A stretch of 64,000 nucleotides of DNA from positions 12,360,164 to 12,424,163 of the forward strand of contig NC_063274.1 in the NCBI RefSeq assembly GCF_910591885.1. The letters run 5' to 3'. This DNA comes from Bombus terrestris (Eukaryota > Arthropoda > Insecta > Hymenoptera > Apidae). The notes below the pieces were generated by a model. That model had not been told where the DNA came from and searched no databases. It saw only the letters and a program-made list of their open reading frames with translations. The position numbers were made by a program, and so were the translations under genes. The stretch's first letter is position 1; every line of letters begins with the position of its first letter. Positions 1 through 10,652 of this stretch are shown one piece after another.

Positions 1-560
1 CTAGCGTTCGGCGAATATCGCCGAATATCGTGCATCCATCGTTCGGTTATACTCGACAGCTTTAGCGACGAAAATATTCGACGCTCCAGCCTTTCGCCAA
101 AACGGGGAATTAAATCGCTAGCATGATACCTCTCGACGTATCCAGGGCTCGCAATAGCATTAGCATGGCGCGCGCGTTTATCGAAAAGCGATCGTATACA
201 GTGTTCATCGTGCAGAGGCGGCGCGTAAAATATGCAAGCAGGGCATCAGTTATTTAACATGTAGGGGAAAGTTATCGCACAGAGTGTCAGTCTGGCTTCG
301 ATATGATTGTGCGTTCGAGCGTACTGATTCAACGATAGACGACAACGTAACGCGAGATGCGGCTCCACCCGACTGTATGTCGAATTAGTTGGACGTCGCA
401 GCTCGACTGGATTCGGCGTATAGTTCGCGTCGAATTCGAATTAGCCTCGACGTATATACTTACACGGACATAGGTACATACAATGAATGGGCCCGTGATG
501 ATTTCTCGGGCAAACGGGTCATAAAGTATACTTGACATTAATTTTCCAGACAAATTAATT
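1..560. other. CpG-rich island, no gene recognised
   Basis: CpG-dense stretch at the window edge. A 10-bp unit (G/C)CGAATATCG is repeated back to back at 11-30, and a GCGCGCG run lies near 168-177. A 74-codon frame is open on the minus strand at 329-553, but it has no recognisable domain and no splice or promoter context, so I treat it as chance. Possible regulatory DNA; function unknown. Confidence 0.45.
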
Positions 561-1464
561 ATGAACTTCTGGATTGAGCGTTTGATGTAAATTGACCTTA
601 ATTTTGAATATTGACCGAGAAAAAGCGTTTAATTGGAGCCGAAGAAAATTACATTTGACTGTATACACCGTCGAAGAATTTCCACTTTATCACTGAAGAT
701 TTCCTATTAATATTCGTGACAAAATAATGACACAGAAAATTTATGAATATTGATGTCGATTATTTTATCAAATCAAATATTAAGAACACATGAATTAATT
801 TAATAAGTGAACTCTATTCAAACAAATTATTCGTCCTTATTTTAGTATATATTCCGTATCATATCTAGAAAAGTACAACTATAAAGAGTTCCTTATCAAA
901 GTTACCTATACTTGACAATCGTGTTACGAAACTCGTTGAAAGGAACTTTAGCACGATTAATCAGAAAAGTTTCAATAAGGCAGAAGTTAATGCCTGGTGG
1001 CATGCACGTGGGCAATTCCCGACGAATTACATTGTAATACAAGAGTTACAAGTTTCGTAAAGAGGGGAAAATATTTTCGGAAGGATTATGAGTAAGATAC
1101 AATTTATGAATTTCATCGTGCAGCTTCTTGCATAAGGCGCGCTTTATTGAGCGACGTTGCGCACGCTATGATACTATCGGAAGAATTCCTTTCGTCAAGT
1201 TTCAAACGCGATATTAAGCAAATTATGCTACGAAGGAACGTCGCTATATCCTTCCAAATTTCTCTACTTTCCGTTTTGTTTCCGATAAATGAGAATCACC
1301 GCAAACTCGATGGATTAATTTATTTTAGAAGGGAATGAATATTTACGTTTCATATCGATACGAATGAAAACATTTTAACACAGTGTTAAATTCAAAATTA
1401 GGATGTTGTAACGAAAAAAAGTAGTACTTATGCGGTCGCATTAACTCTTTGATCGTCTCTTTCT
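561..1464. other. AT-rich noncoding stretch
   Basis: Mostly AT-rich DNA with scattered short frames. A CACGTG E-box occurs near 1005. I see no exon, RNA gene or repeat structure. Confidence 0.5.
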
Positions 1465-1707
1465 CCGCTCAAAAGTTTTTGTAGAATTGGCTGAAAAAAA
1501 TGGAAAAAATTAAATATATAATAAAGGAGAGAAATGATATTTATATGATACGGAAAACACACATTATTGATATATTATTTCATTAAAACAACCGTGTAAT
1601 TTGAAATTTACAATCTGCGCCAAATATAAAATATCAAACATCAAGTATCAAGTATGAAAATTTTATTAAAAATATATACTATAGGCTTTTTAGCTGAAGT
1701 GTATTTA
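1465..1707. repeat. Old Tc1-like fragment (copy 1 of a possible pair)
   Basis: AT-rich sequence that appears distantly related to 30477-30711. Both begin with a (C/T)CG(C/C)(T/C)CAAAAGT-type start, both carry TGATATAT in the middle, then TG(T/C)AATTTGAAATTTA, then TTTATTAAAAAT, and both end with a GTGTAT(T/G)TAC-type motif. The order of these blocks is conserved although the sequences between them have diverged. The style resembles decayed Tc1/mariner non-autonomous elements, but no terminal inverted repeat or TA duplication is clear. It may be chance similarity of AT-rich DNA. Confidence 0.3.
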
Positions 1708-2730
1708 CCTCGCTTGAAGGGTAGATATGACAGAGGATATCTTCATTTGTCCAATAAGAATTTCATTTCCGCCAACCGATGAATCGGCAATGATATAACC
1801 CAGAGCACGAACGTTTTAATGAAATTAGCGAAACTTTGTTTGTTAAAATGAAATTTATTCAGAAGAGCGGGCCATGCTAGCCTTTTGTAATTTCGTTTCG
1901 CGTTTCACAAAACGCGAATATTGTTACGAGTTCAACTCTCTGCGCGCTGATCGAATCTCTGGATGACATTTCTGGCAGTACGCTTGAATCTACGAAATTT
2001 CGCTAAAGGTTTAAAACGTGGTTAGAATAACGTCAGCGATTGTGTCGTGCTTGAACTTGGCCGCGGTAACCTGCTTTTTCTTAAGAATGCCAAAGCAATT
2101 CTCCGAAGAGAAACTTGAAAGTTCTTTTTTTTACTTACAAACTGATAATACTACTGTTGCTGGTTTATTCATAGATAAGTAGAAAACTAGTTCAAACGGA
2201 GATTCCCTCGAGTTGAACAACTACGAGTAATTAAATAGCAATTTTGCAAGTTTTAAGTAAAAGTTTAAAAATTGGCAATTTTTGATTAATCTACAACAAA
2301 ATATAAACTTGTTGCGTAGAGAGTACTTTTAGAATGAGTACCTCTATAGAATATAAAATATTAACAACTAAAAGAGCTCTATTTAGTGGATACAGTATAC
2401 GATACAAATTTAAAATACACCTACAGTATCATTCATTATCTTCTTTGCTATATTCATTTTCTCACTTAGAACCACACTGAACGTGTCCAACAAATCACTT
2501 AAAAGTAAACCATTCAAAAGCAACGTCGATCAACTACGTAAATTGGAAAGAACAGAAAAGTGATGATGTTACAACCATTGTTTTCTAAATTTACCTTAGA
2601 ATGTATCGTTATTAACATTATCTTTTTATGAATGAACTTGTTTCTTAAGAATTGAATATTAATCGTATATTTATGTAATGAAATTGAGAGAGTAATAAAA
2701 AATTGATCAAAGGCATGAATTAAATAAGAT
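1708..2730. other. AT-rich noncoding stretch
   Basis: No supported feature. A short CpG-containing patch occurs at about 1860-2060. The rest is AT-rich with poly(A)/poly(T) short runs. Confidence 0.5.
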
Positions 2731-3720
2731 TACTAACAGGATACTACATACAGTCCACGACTACTCTGTCCTTTGAAAACAAGAACCCTTACACGCCAGG
2801 AAACATTTCGGTTACAAAAGACACCTAAATCCAGTAGCAGCGCGAAACTAACAAGGGTAGATAAGCTTTTACACGACTCCGAGGCACGGTCGAGCTGAAC
2901 ATCGGTCGTCGATTGCGGAAAGTGTTATTTGCATCGCGGAAGGTTAATTTAGCAAACTAGTAGCAGAAACGAGCGCGGAGAGACAATGGAAAACTCGATA
3001 GAGCGGTATCAGTGTCGGCTGACTAAAGCTCTCCCGTGTCATTTGTTACCGCTACGAAAATATTGATGCAGCTCAAGCAATCAGGTTCGCACGGTTCCTC
3101 GCGTTCTAACCCAATTATATAGTAATTCAGAGCTCGATGTTATCGAGCCTCTTTAATACATTACAATTCGATAATATTGTCACGCGATGCGGTAAATTTT
3201 GCTGACATAAACCGGGAAAGGGCGTAACATAGTTCATAGAGGACGTTGCGGATATCGTGTCGGGAAAATTCGAAATTCCGCGCGCGCCGCACAATGTCAA
3301 TCGAGGCAAAAGCAAAATGCCAATCCGTCGATATTATGTTACGCGTCGTTATTCTCGTAGGGACACTGAGGCCGATCGACGTGCATTGTAACCAATCGCG
3401 TGCCAGTACACCGCTATCCATTAATCTGCAGACACGCGCGGCCACCTCCACCTATGCACGCCACGTATATTTGGCGGACTGGCCTGTTCCAAACCTCTGA
3501 CACACCTGTGCACGCATGCACTTCGACACTGGTCAATACGAGGTAACCCGTGGAATTTGATCAGCTTGATTGTTTCTGTCATTTGTGCTCGTTGAACTGG
3601 GTTTCTTTGTCTTTTTCGATGACTTGACCGCAAAACATCGTGCCCGAACTTTTGCTTCTTTCTTGTTGCCCGGTGTTGACCCACTGGTCTTTTTTTTTCA
3701 AATGATTCTTTCATAGAAAA
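2731..3720. other. CpG-rich island
   Basis: The 2820-3520 part is rich in CpG (for example GCGCGCGCC near 3280) and has frames of 84-97 codons open on both strands over the same bases. Overlapping openness on both strands is what CpG-rich noncoding DNA gives. The proteins show no motif I know. A T9 run lies near 3690. Candidate cis-regulatory island; no start or splice evidence for a gene. Confidence 0.45.
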
Positions 3721-4228
3721 ACAAACACCTTTTGGAATGGGAAAATTCTGAAATTTTTATAGAGTACAGGCACCAGGGATATTACTGCTTGCATCTTTTA
3801 ACTCGAGAATTGAAATTAGTAAGGAAAGCGATGTAAAATATTAATAGAGACGTAGCCTGAGGATACTTTCCCGACATGTTTAACTTGAGTTTAGTAATTA
3901 CTATTTATCTCGACAGTCTACATTTCAGACGTACAAGTCTGTATTTGTAATTTGAATATTTCGCTCGGGAATTAATTAAAGCCCGATATTAACTATTGAG
4001 ATCGATATACATACATGTATGTACGTACATGTGTATCGATATTATTTCTTCTGCTACGAAAATATAGATATTAAATATAAATAAAAATTTTGTTTATAGA
4101 TTTTAGATTGCTTTTTATTTTACACGAATAATCGGACAAATTCGAACTAATAGCAAACGACACGACTTTCCAAAATATGTTTAAAATCTATGAACTGTGA
4201 TAAATTCGCGAACACGATTCGATGATAC
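3721..4228. other. AT-rich spacer before the solo LTR
   Basis: No gene. It contains the ATCGATAT...GTATCGAT inverted repeat at 4001-4040 (listed separately). Confidence 0.5.
4001..4040. repeat. Inverted repeat / hairpin with TACATGTA core
   Basis: Arms ATCGATATACATACATGTA and TACATGTGTATCGAT face each other around a short GTACG centre, with one extra dinucleotide in the left arm. It would fold as a near-continuous hairpin. It is a purine-pyrimidine alternating TA/CA-rich sequence, so it could equally be a decayed (TACA)n microsatellite. No promoter or RNA-gene signature accompanies it. Confidence 0.55.
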
Positions 4229-4407
4229 TGTAGCGGCACATGAGTTAGAGGACGATTCAAATCATATTGTTGTTTTGCCTCGGTTTATCAAGATCATTAG
4301 GATACACGTAATGTAATAATAAATAAACTCCGGGTAAAACAATGTCGCCGCTATGTGCAACCGTCGAACAAAGACTAATTTGTATTTTCCGACTTTCCCC
4401 CGACCAG

Positions 4408-4438
4408 TATAAATGGACGCAACCGAAAAGAGTTCAGT
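4408..4438 (+). promoter_or_regulatory. LTR core promoter (TATA + initiator)
   Basis: TATAAA at 4408-4413 and TTCAGT at 4433-4438. The initiator A (4436) lies 28 nt downstream of the first T of the TATA box, the canonical distance in insects. It would start the R region of the solo LTR and could drive transcription into downstream DNA on the plus strand. Confidence 0.65.
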
Positions 4439-4576
4439 ATATACCCAGTATCTATCAGCATCTACAAGTTATCGATCAATATCTACGAGTATTTATCAGC
4501 GAATATTGTCTGCATAATAATTTATTTAATTCATTTGAAATATATTCGACGGTTTCAACAACAAGCAATAACGTCT

Positions 4577-4582
4577 AATAAA
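4577..4582 (+). terminator. LTR polyadenylation signal AATAAA
   Basis: AATAAA 141 nt downstream of the predicted LTR start site and 24 nt before the LTR end, where an R/U5 polyadenylation signal is expected. Confidence 0.55.
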
Positions 4583-4606
4583 TCTCACGATCAAACATCC
4601 TCTACA

Positions 4607-6820
4607 ATGATTTTCCTTTTCACCCGAAGTTACGTATGAATTTTATGTGTTTTAATTTGTATCGGGGGAGAATGTTGTTCAGGAAGAACGTTAATTTTAG
4701 GATCTGCTAGGGTGCACGCGCGCGCGCACACACACGTCGTAGTAGGTATCCCTTGTTCGTGGTCAATATCGTGTGTGGATGAGCGTGCAGACGGACAAGG
4801 TCTCGTCGTAAATTGAATTGCAGCTTGATGAGAGGTTTATGCTCCTAATGAATTATTTGCCCTGTCCACGTAAAACAAACTCCAAGATTGCGGAAGCCCC
4901 ATGTTTGCACACGTTCGCTAATAAATACGGCCGGTATCTTAGATTGTCCTGGTAAGCAGAATTCTTCGTTAAGCGTAGAAACATTTGTTGGCTCACTGTA
5001 TCGTCTACAATCGCTACACTTTACAGCGTCTAATTTCGAACGAAAGCTATTATTTGATATTATTCGTATAACTATAAAACGTTGAAATTTATCGCGTTAA
5101 AGATATAGCGTCTGAACATTTCTCTAATTGTTACCATACTTTCGAATTTTATAAGAAGAATGTGTAAAAATGTAATATATAGTGTGAGATAGAGAGTCTT
5201 GAATGAATCGCCAAAGAGCCAAGAGAGATCCATTTTTAGAATTGAACTGTTATTCTTTTATCGTTATTTTCGTTTTCCCAGTTCATTTCCTATTATATAC
5301 GCCGAGTAAAATTCTGGCTACAACTCAGCATTCGTACTATTATTATTATTTTAATGTTTTTGTTCGTTGTTAGACGGCCAGTCGTGCAAGCAACAAAAAC
5401 ACAACAGATGCATAGGTTTGTAGCGGGAACCTTTGAATTTTGCACTGGATGCCAGTTCGTTCATTAACTGGGGCTAGAGGGCCAACGATAATGGCTTTTC
5501 TACCCACGCTTCCTGCGCTGAAAGCTTGGTGAAATATTCGTATCCACGGTACTCTGAAATTAATTTTTGCACAAATATGTTCTGATAATGGTATCTAGCG
5601 CGGCGTATGAGCTCGTACCTGGTATGGTCTTTGTGATGAACTGTGAGATGAAATACGTCGTGTTTACTGCAGCGTTGATTATGCGTGTTCTCGCATTTTA
5701 AGTGGTAATTATAACGTGTGTCTTATTGTTATTCAGCTGCTTAAACAATCCAGTTAGCCGGATGAAAAAACTATGTAATTTGCATACACTTTATCGGGAT
5801 ATATCAATCGATATAGTGTGAATAATATAACGTCAATCAATGCAACTGAATAACGATCAAACGGACGTTTGAAAACCTATCTACGAGTATTTATATTTAT
5901 ACGTATGTTATAGTAATTATAACTTTATTTCGAATTGGTAACAACGATTCTCTGTAGACGAAATTTAATGTAATATTGGATGCACAAGGTGAATGAGAAG
6001 ATAATTTTAATCGGCATTAATGACACGCGTAATCATGATCATCAATATTACTACCGCATAAATGGAACGTATTACTCGGCTTGTATTGCTTTGAAGTGCA
6101 AGTAATATCCTAAATTTCCTCTTGTTTATGCATTCACCATTCCCATCGTTAAGGGGTAAATACGTGCGTACACATGCATATGCACAGCGCCTAAATGAAC
6201 ATGTCAAGAGCATAATGCACTTGTACTAATGCACGTTGCGTGTTGGTATTGAGAAGTGTCTGCGGCTTGAACATTGTCGTAAATTCGATATCCATCGAGA
6301 TGACGATTATTGGCTAAACGTAAGACGTTTCTACCCTTTCAATCTACTCTTGTCGATAACTCATACATAAAATAGATTTTGCACGAAAAACAAACACTCG
6401 AATGATCGAAAATTTTTTAAACACACTGTGCTTTTAGTATCACGTAACATATAACAATTTATACAAGAAAAAGATTATTCAATCGCCGTTGTATTTTTAT
6501 AATTTCCTATATATATTATATTATAGAATTCTTTAAACGAATAATTCATTGAATTCTTTAACGAACACGCCACGACTAGAAATTTTCAAAAATTATCCAA
6601 ACATTTTAGTAAAATGTGACATGTAATACGTAACATGCAATAGTATTACAAAAAAAAAAAGAAAAGAGACCATCGTGAAAAATTATCCTGCGTTTTCGTT
6701 CAATAGATTACTTAATATTTAAGGTAGTGGATGAATTTCTTCAGTAGATCGTCGAGTTCGAAAGACAGAATTCCCTAAAAATCACATATATCGTGCGATT
6801 TTTTCCATGTCTCGAATAGC
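4607..6820. other. Noncoding stretch with mixed composition
   Basis: No supported gene. It holds a small (CG)n(CA)n tract (4713-4735), an ATT repeat near 5338-5352, an A11 run at about 6650-6660, and moderately CpG-containing patches at 4730-4950 and 5390-5680. Frames of 60-70 codons are scattered and unremarkable. Confidence 0.5.
4713..4735. repeat. Compound CG/CA microsatellite
   Basis: Alternating GCACGCGCGCGCGC followed directly by ACACACAC. This is strictly alternating purine-pyrimidine, so it could adopt Z-DNA. It is a short locus likely to vary in length. Confidence 0.7.
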
Positions 6821-7155
6821 TAGTTTACTTTACGTGCGTTCGCCTACCAAGAAAATCAAGTTACTTGAAGGCACGAGGGTGAGCCAGGAGTAGAAACGCG
6901 TGGTACATGGGTCGCACGCACTCGTGCGTGAGCCGTTCAAAGTCGCGGTAACAAACGCTTTCCAAAATTGCATTAAGAGCCGTTCCCACTTCACCACGTA
7001 TCCGTAGTCAGGTAGCGTTTGAGAGGTGCCGAATGAATGCAATTCTTGCGTATAAAGTACACGCGGTTTTTAAACACCACCGTAAAGGGCGCACGCGGCC
7101 CGTGAGAGAGAAAAGCACGCCTTTGAGGGAATTCTCTACGCGAGCTACCTCGCCC
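6821..7155. other. CpG-rich island
   Basis: CpG-dense stretch with frames open on both strands (for example 6830-7042 minus and 7033-7347 plus). A TATAAAG occurs at 7051-7057 but no TCAGT initiator sits at the right distance. No recognisable protein. Candidate regulatory DNA only. Confidence 0.4.
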
Positions 7156-7930
7156 GAACAAGGAAGAATCTACTTTTCCTCCTTTTTTCACTACCGTCTC
7201 TCTCCTTCTTTTTCTTCCTTTCTCATTCACATTCTTTTTTCTTTTTTTTTACCTTTTTTCCCATTCCAGCTCTTTATCACATTCCACGTCGGGAGACAAG
7301 CACCAAGCTTACTACAGACACGCTCACCCAGCAGAACACCGTCATGATAATTGCAAAGAAGTTAATTAAGAACACCGTAGGAATGTACCAATTTACATTT
7401 ACGCCCTTCCGTTTGCTTTCATCTCACCGCGGAATAGAGGCACACATTGGGCCTCGCACGCCACACAGTCGCCAGAAGTCTCCTCTCTGTATCGGATCTT
7501 CCTCATCCCCTGGTTCCCCGGTCTTTTCCTCTTATTTCTCTCAACCGTGTGTGTCCTGCTCTCGTGCTCGGCCTTTTACCCTCCCATTAATCTTACTTCC
7601 TTTGTTAGCTACTCTAATTGTATCCTCCGTCTCTCTCCAATCTGTCCCACAACTTTATCCGTAGACTCTGGTTGCTTCTTGTCCACCTTCGTCCTTCGCC
7701 GAGGCTTTTCCTCGATATTCTATGTCGTATTTCACCCGACGATGTTTCTATCCGCGATCACGACGTCTTTTCTCTGCGTTTCCCCCTCTTAATCGCTCAT
7801 TATTCTACGTTGCTCCCGCTCTCTCTTTTACTTTCTCTTCAGTTTTTCTCGCATTCATCCTGCGTTTCGTCTTTTTTTTTCTTTAACTGCTTGCTACCCT
7901 TCACTTTCCGGTTCCTCTTCAGCTCTTAAA
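7156..7930. repeat. Pyrimidine-rich low-complexity region
   Basis: Long C/T-dominated stretch on the plus strand, strongest at 7160-7270 and 7480-7930, with many CTCT, TTTCTT and TTTTTTTT blocks. Plus-strand frames of about 80-106 codons here are rich in Ser, Phe, Leu and Pro because pyrimidine-only DNA lacks stop codons. They are composition artefacts, not proteins. Such tracts could form triplex DNA or act as splicing-regulator binding DNA if transcribed. Confidence 0.6.
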
Positions 7931-8420
7931 CAAATTTCATTGCAGTTCGGTTAAGCGAAACTCCTCGCGCAGTGTCGGTTCGGAAGAGGGAAATCCCCGG
8001 GAAGAGAGCAACGTAGGAACCGGAAGGATGAAAAAAACCCGAGCGGAAGACTGGGTGGGTGTACAGGAGGGAATCTTCCACTCACCTTTTCGACTTTTGT
8101 TGGTGTGCCCATGCGTCGACGGACTCATGAAAGCGTCCTCGAGACCAACCCTTTCCGACGACCGCAGTTCCTTTGACCATTAACAGTCAGCTTTTTAGAC
8201 ATTCGTCGGCCATTGTGCGAAACTTCCTTCCTCTCCTCTGCGATAACGCATGCGGATCTTTGTGCCAACGTATCATTCTGATCCTACACCAGCCGAGAAT
8301 GATTTATGAAAAAAGAGCCGCTATTCTTGGAAACCATCGTGTCAGAGAGTATTTCGAGGTTTTACTACGAAATGACTGTTGAGTACTGTTGTCACGAGTT
8401 AAAAATGCTTTATGAAAAGC
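7931..8420. other. CpG-containing island with a possible minus-strand donor site
   Basis: Moderately CpG-rich. On the minus strand the sequence GAAAAG|GTGAGTGG (plus coordinates 8079-8091) is a good 5' splice site, 43 nt downstream of an ATG at 8126-8128. The 14 or so codons between them (MSPSTHGHTNKSRK) are open. I see no partner acceptor or promoter, so this is only a possibility. Confidence 0.25.
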
Positions 8421-10004
8421 TTTTGTCGACCAAATATTTGATTTAGTTCGTAATAATTTTATTCAAAAGAAACCTTTATATTCTATTCAGATGTTTTTAA
8501 GCTAGTAGTAATTTTGCTGTTTTTAAATATAATTTTAATTATTATTATAATGATATTTGATACGAGAGCCAGGGACGAGTAAAATATATTTCTGAATTTT
8601 TAAAAGTTTTTGATATGAAAAAAACGTGAAAAAGTATAAAAAGGAGAACAGAGAGAAAATATCAAATATAATTATAAAATGTCGAGCAAAACAAGCTATC
8701 GAATATAGAATATCATAAGGAAACTGGAGATTCATCACAGTATACTTGAAATTAAAAGAGAAAAAGAAAGAAATATAAAGGACGTTTAGTACTTAAAAAT
8801 ATGTATATAAAATATGAAATGTGTATTTTCTGAAAAAAAGGATAGAATAGTGAAGGAGCAATAAATCAAAAAGTTCGTTATTAAACCAAAAAAAGAGGAA
8901 ACATTTGAAATATGAAATTTTAATGACATTTTTAAAATATCTCCCGTTATCAAATTTTAACATATTATCTATATATCTCCTGTATAGCTGTACTTGTAAA
9001 CATTTGCCAAAAATCGACTGTCAAAAGTGCCTACAGCTATTTGTTTCTCTCTGTACGATTAACGTTCCACGATGATTACCTTTTAGTCGAATTGTAATAG
9101 CTAGCTTCGAAGAGAGACAGCGGTTTTATTTTATGTTTCATTTTTTCCTCGTGCAAACGAGAAATTAACTTCCTCGTCCTCTCGATGTTTACTGCTATGC
9201 AGTTTTCGATTAAATCAAAAAGCAAAAAAAAAAAAAGAGAAATGAAAAACAATGAGCCGTGAGTAAACGTGAATGGCAGCGATCACAATTTACGTCGAAA
9301 ATTTCTATTCTCTCTCATCTCCTTCGCTTCATCGTCGAAAAAGTAGATAAACGATACACAAGTGTCAATAGATTTTTCTTGTCGTTGAAAAGCGTGTAAC
9401 AATTTATTCTCATCGTCGCTCTATGCCATCGATAAAAACAGCTGTATTCGTCTTGCAACGCGTGGACGTTTATCGCGAATCGACGAAAGAAACTCGTAAG
9501 AAATAATTTCGAACATAAGGGGAAATAAATTTATAATGGATCGTTTGTTTCTTCTAACTATAAGTAATTTCTGCAGTTTTTATTAGAAAAGTACACGGCC
9601 AGATTTTCCTATTTCCAAATTCTAAAGATTTTATTAAGGACTCTCTCTTTGTTCAAATTCGATTCTTTTGTAATTCTACACATTTTAGAAATGTTTAAAA
9701 CAGTCGTGTTATTGATACACGATTTAAGAAAGACTTTTACAGTAAAATGAAACACTTTTTCATTCATGAAATTTATCTTCAATGATTCATCTTTCACCCT
9801 AACCTGAGACTACAGTAAACTGTTCGATGTAATTTTAAAATATTATTTATATACATATATTTTAGTATAAAAAGAAAATTAAAAAGGTTTTTGTCTTCTG
9901 ACATTTTTCTCGTTAAATAGCATAATTTTATTACGTAAATGAATAATACTCCGAACCTAGAAAATAGTTCATTTTTTAAATTAATTCTTGCAAGTATCAC
10001 GGAA
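8421..10004. other. AT-rich noncoding stretch
   Basis: No gene supported. Very AT-rich at 8400-8990, a CpG-containing patch at 9040-9500, and an A12 run at about 9225-9236. Short minus-strand frames (62-68 codons) are lysine/isoleucine/phenylalanine-rich and look like chance. Confidence 0.5.
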
Positions 10005-10652
10005 TTAACGAATTTTCATTGTTCTTCTAATAAACGACGATGTTATTTTATTCAAGTTTGAGAACAAAGTTTTATGACCTATTTGTTCTCTCACGATGTT
10101 TCTACTCAACGAGTCACCACATCGAAGTAACGACAACACTTCGGTCGTCCTCGAATCTCGACAGACAGGTGACTCTAATTCGTTGTAGATCACGCGCAGA
10201 CAGTCTCGCGTTAGCGTCCTCGTCGCGTTCCTTGTATCCCCGTTTATCCATTCCCGAAGGATAATGCATGCGCCCATCAGTATTCGTTCGAACTCAATAT
10301 TGGTACGCGGAAGGCGTGCCCGCCACGTCGAATTTCCATACAGGCCTCCTGCAGACGGTATGGAAATGCGAGAGTGAAAAACAACCAAGGCTGGCACTGT
10401 ACCTGGCCGCCTCTTTCTCCGTCTCTTGTCGCGCCTCTCGTGAAACTCAAACGCAAATCCTCCGGACGACCGCATTATTTGACGAGACCGGTCTCGCTGA
10501 AAATTCCACGGAAACAATTTTATTCGGACGTGGTCTGTACTCCTGAAGAAAGGCTTTGCTATTAGGCGCATGCAAAAAAGTAACGACCGATACATTTGTG
10601 TGAGTATTATCGAAACGGGATTGAACGCGGATACGTGGAAGAAATTAATCAA
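10005..10652. other. CpG-rich island with a 215-codon minus-strand frame, function unknown
   Basis: The minus strand is open for 215 codons (10652 to 10005), while the plus strand is also open in two frames across 10040-10565. The minus product is Arg/Ser-rich (HERRDKRRRKRR around residues 72-83), has no signal peptide, transmembrane block or domain I know, and its ends lie in AT-rich DNA. The CpG-rich part is about 10130-10560. Several frames open at once argues for composition rather than coding selection. It could be an exon or regulatory island; I would not annotate a protein. Confidence 0.3.

Larger units (their letters stand above)
4229..4606 (+). mobile_element. Solo LTR of a retrotransposon (Ty3/gypsy-like)
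   Basis: A 378-bp unit beginning TGTAGCGG and ending CTCTACA, so its ends are the inverted TGTAG/CTACA pair typical of LTRs. Inside, in the correct order, are a TATA box (TATAAA, 4408-4413), an arthropod initiator (TTCAGT, with the A at 4436, 28 nt from the TATA start) and a polyadenylation signal (AATAAA, 4577-4582). This is a U3-R-U5 layout transcribed on the plus strand. No primer-binding site, gag/pol frame or second LTR follows, so this is a solo LTR left by recombination. ATGAT occurs at 4222-4226 and again at 4607-4611. It could be the target duplication, but the left copy is separated from TG by AC, so the duplication is imperfect. The 78-codon open frame inside (4342-4578) is not expected to be a gene. 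Superfamily assignment is inferred from the TGTAGCGG start only. Confidence 0.72.

Noticed and set aside
7156..7930. Ser/Phe/Leu-rich frames as secreted or membrane proteins
   Set aside because: They come from a pyrimidine-only tract that lacks stop codons.
10005..10652. 215-codon minus-strand frame as a gene
   Set aside because: Two plus-strand frames are open over the same DNA and the product has no recognisable domain.
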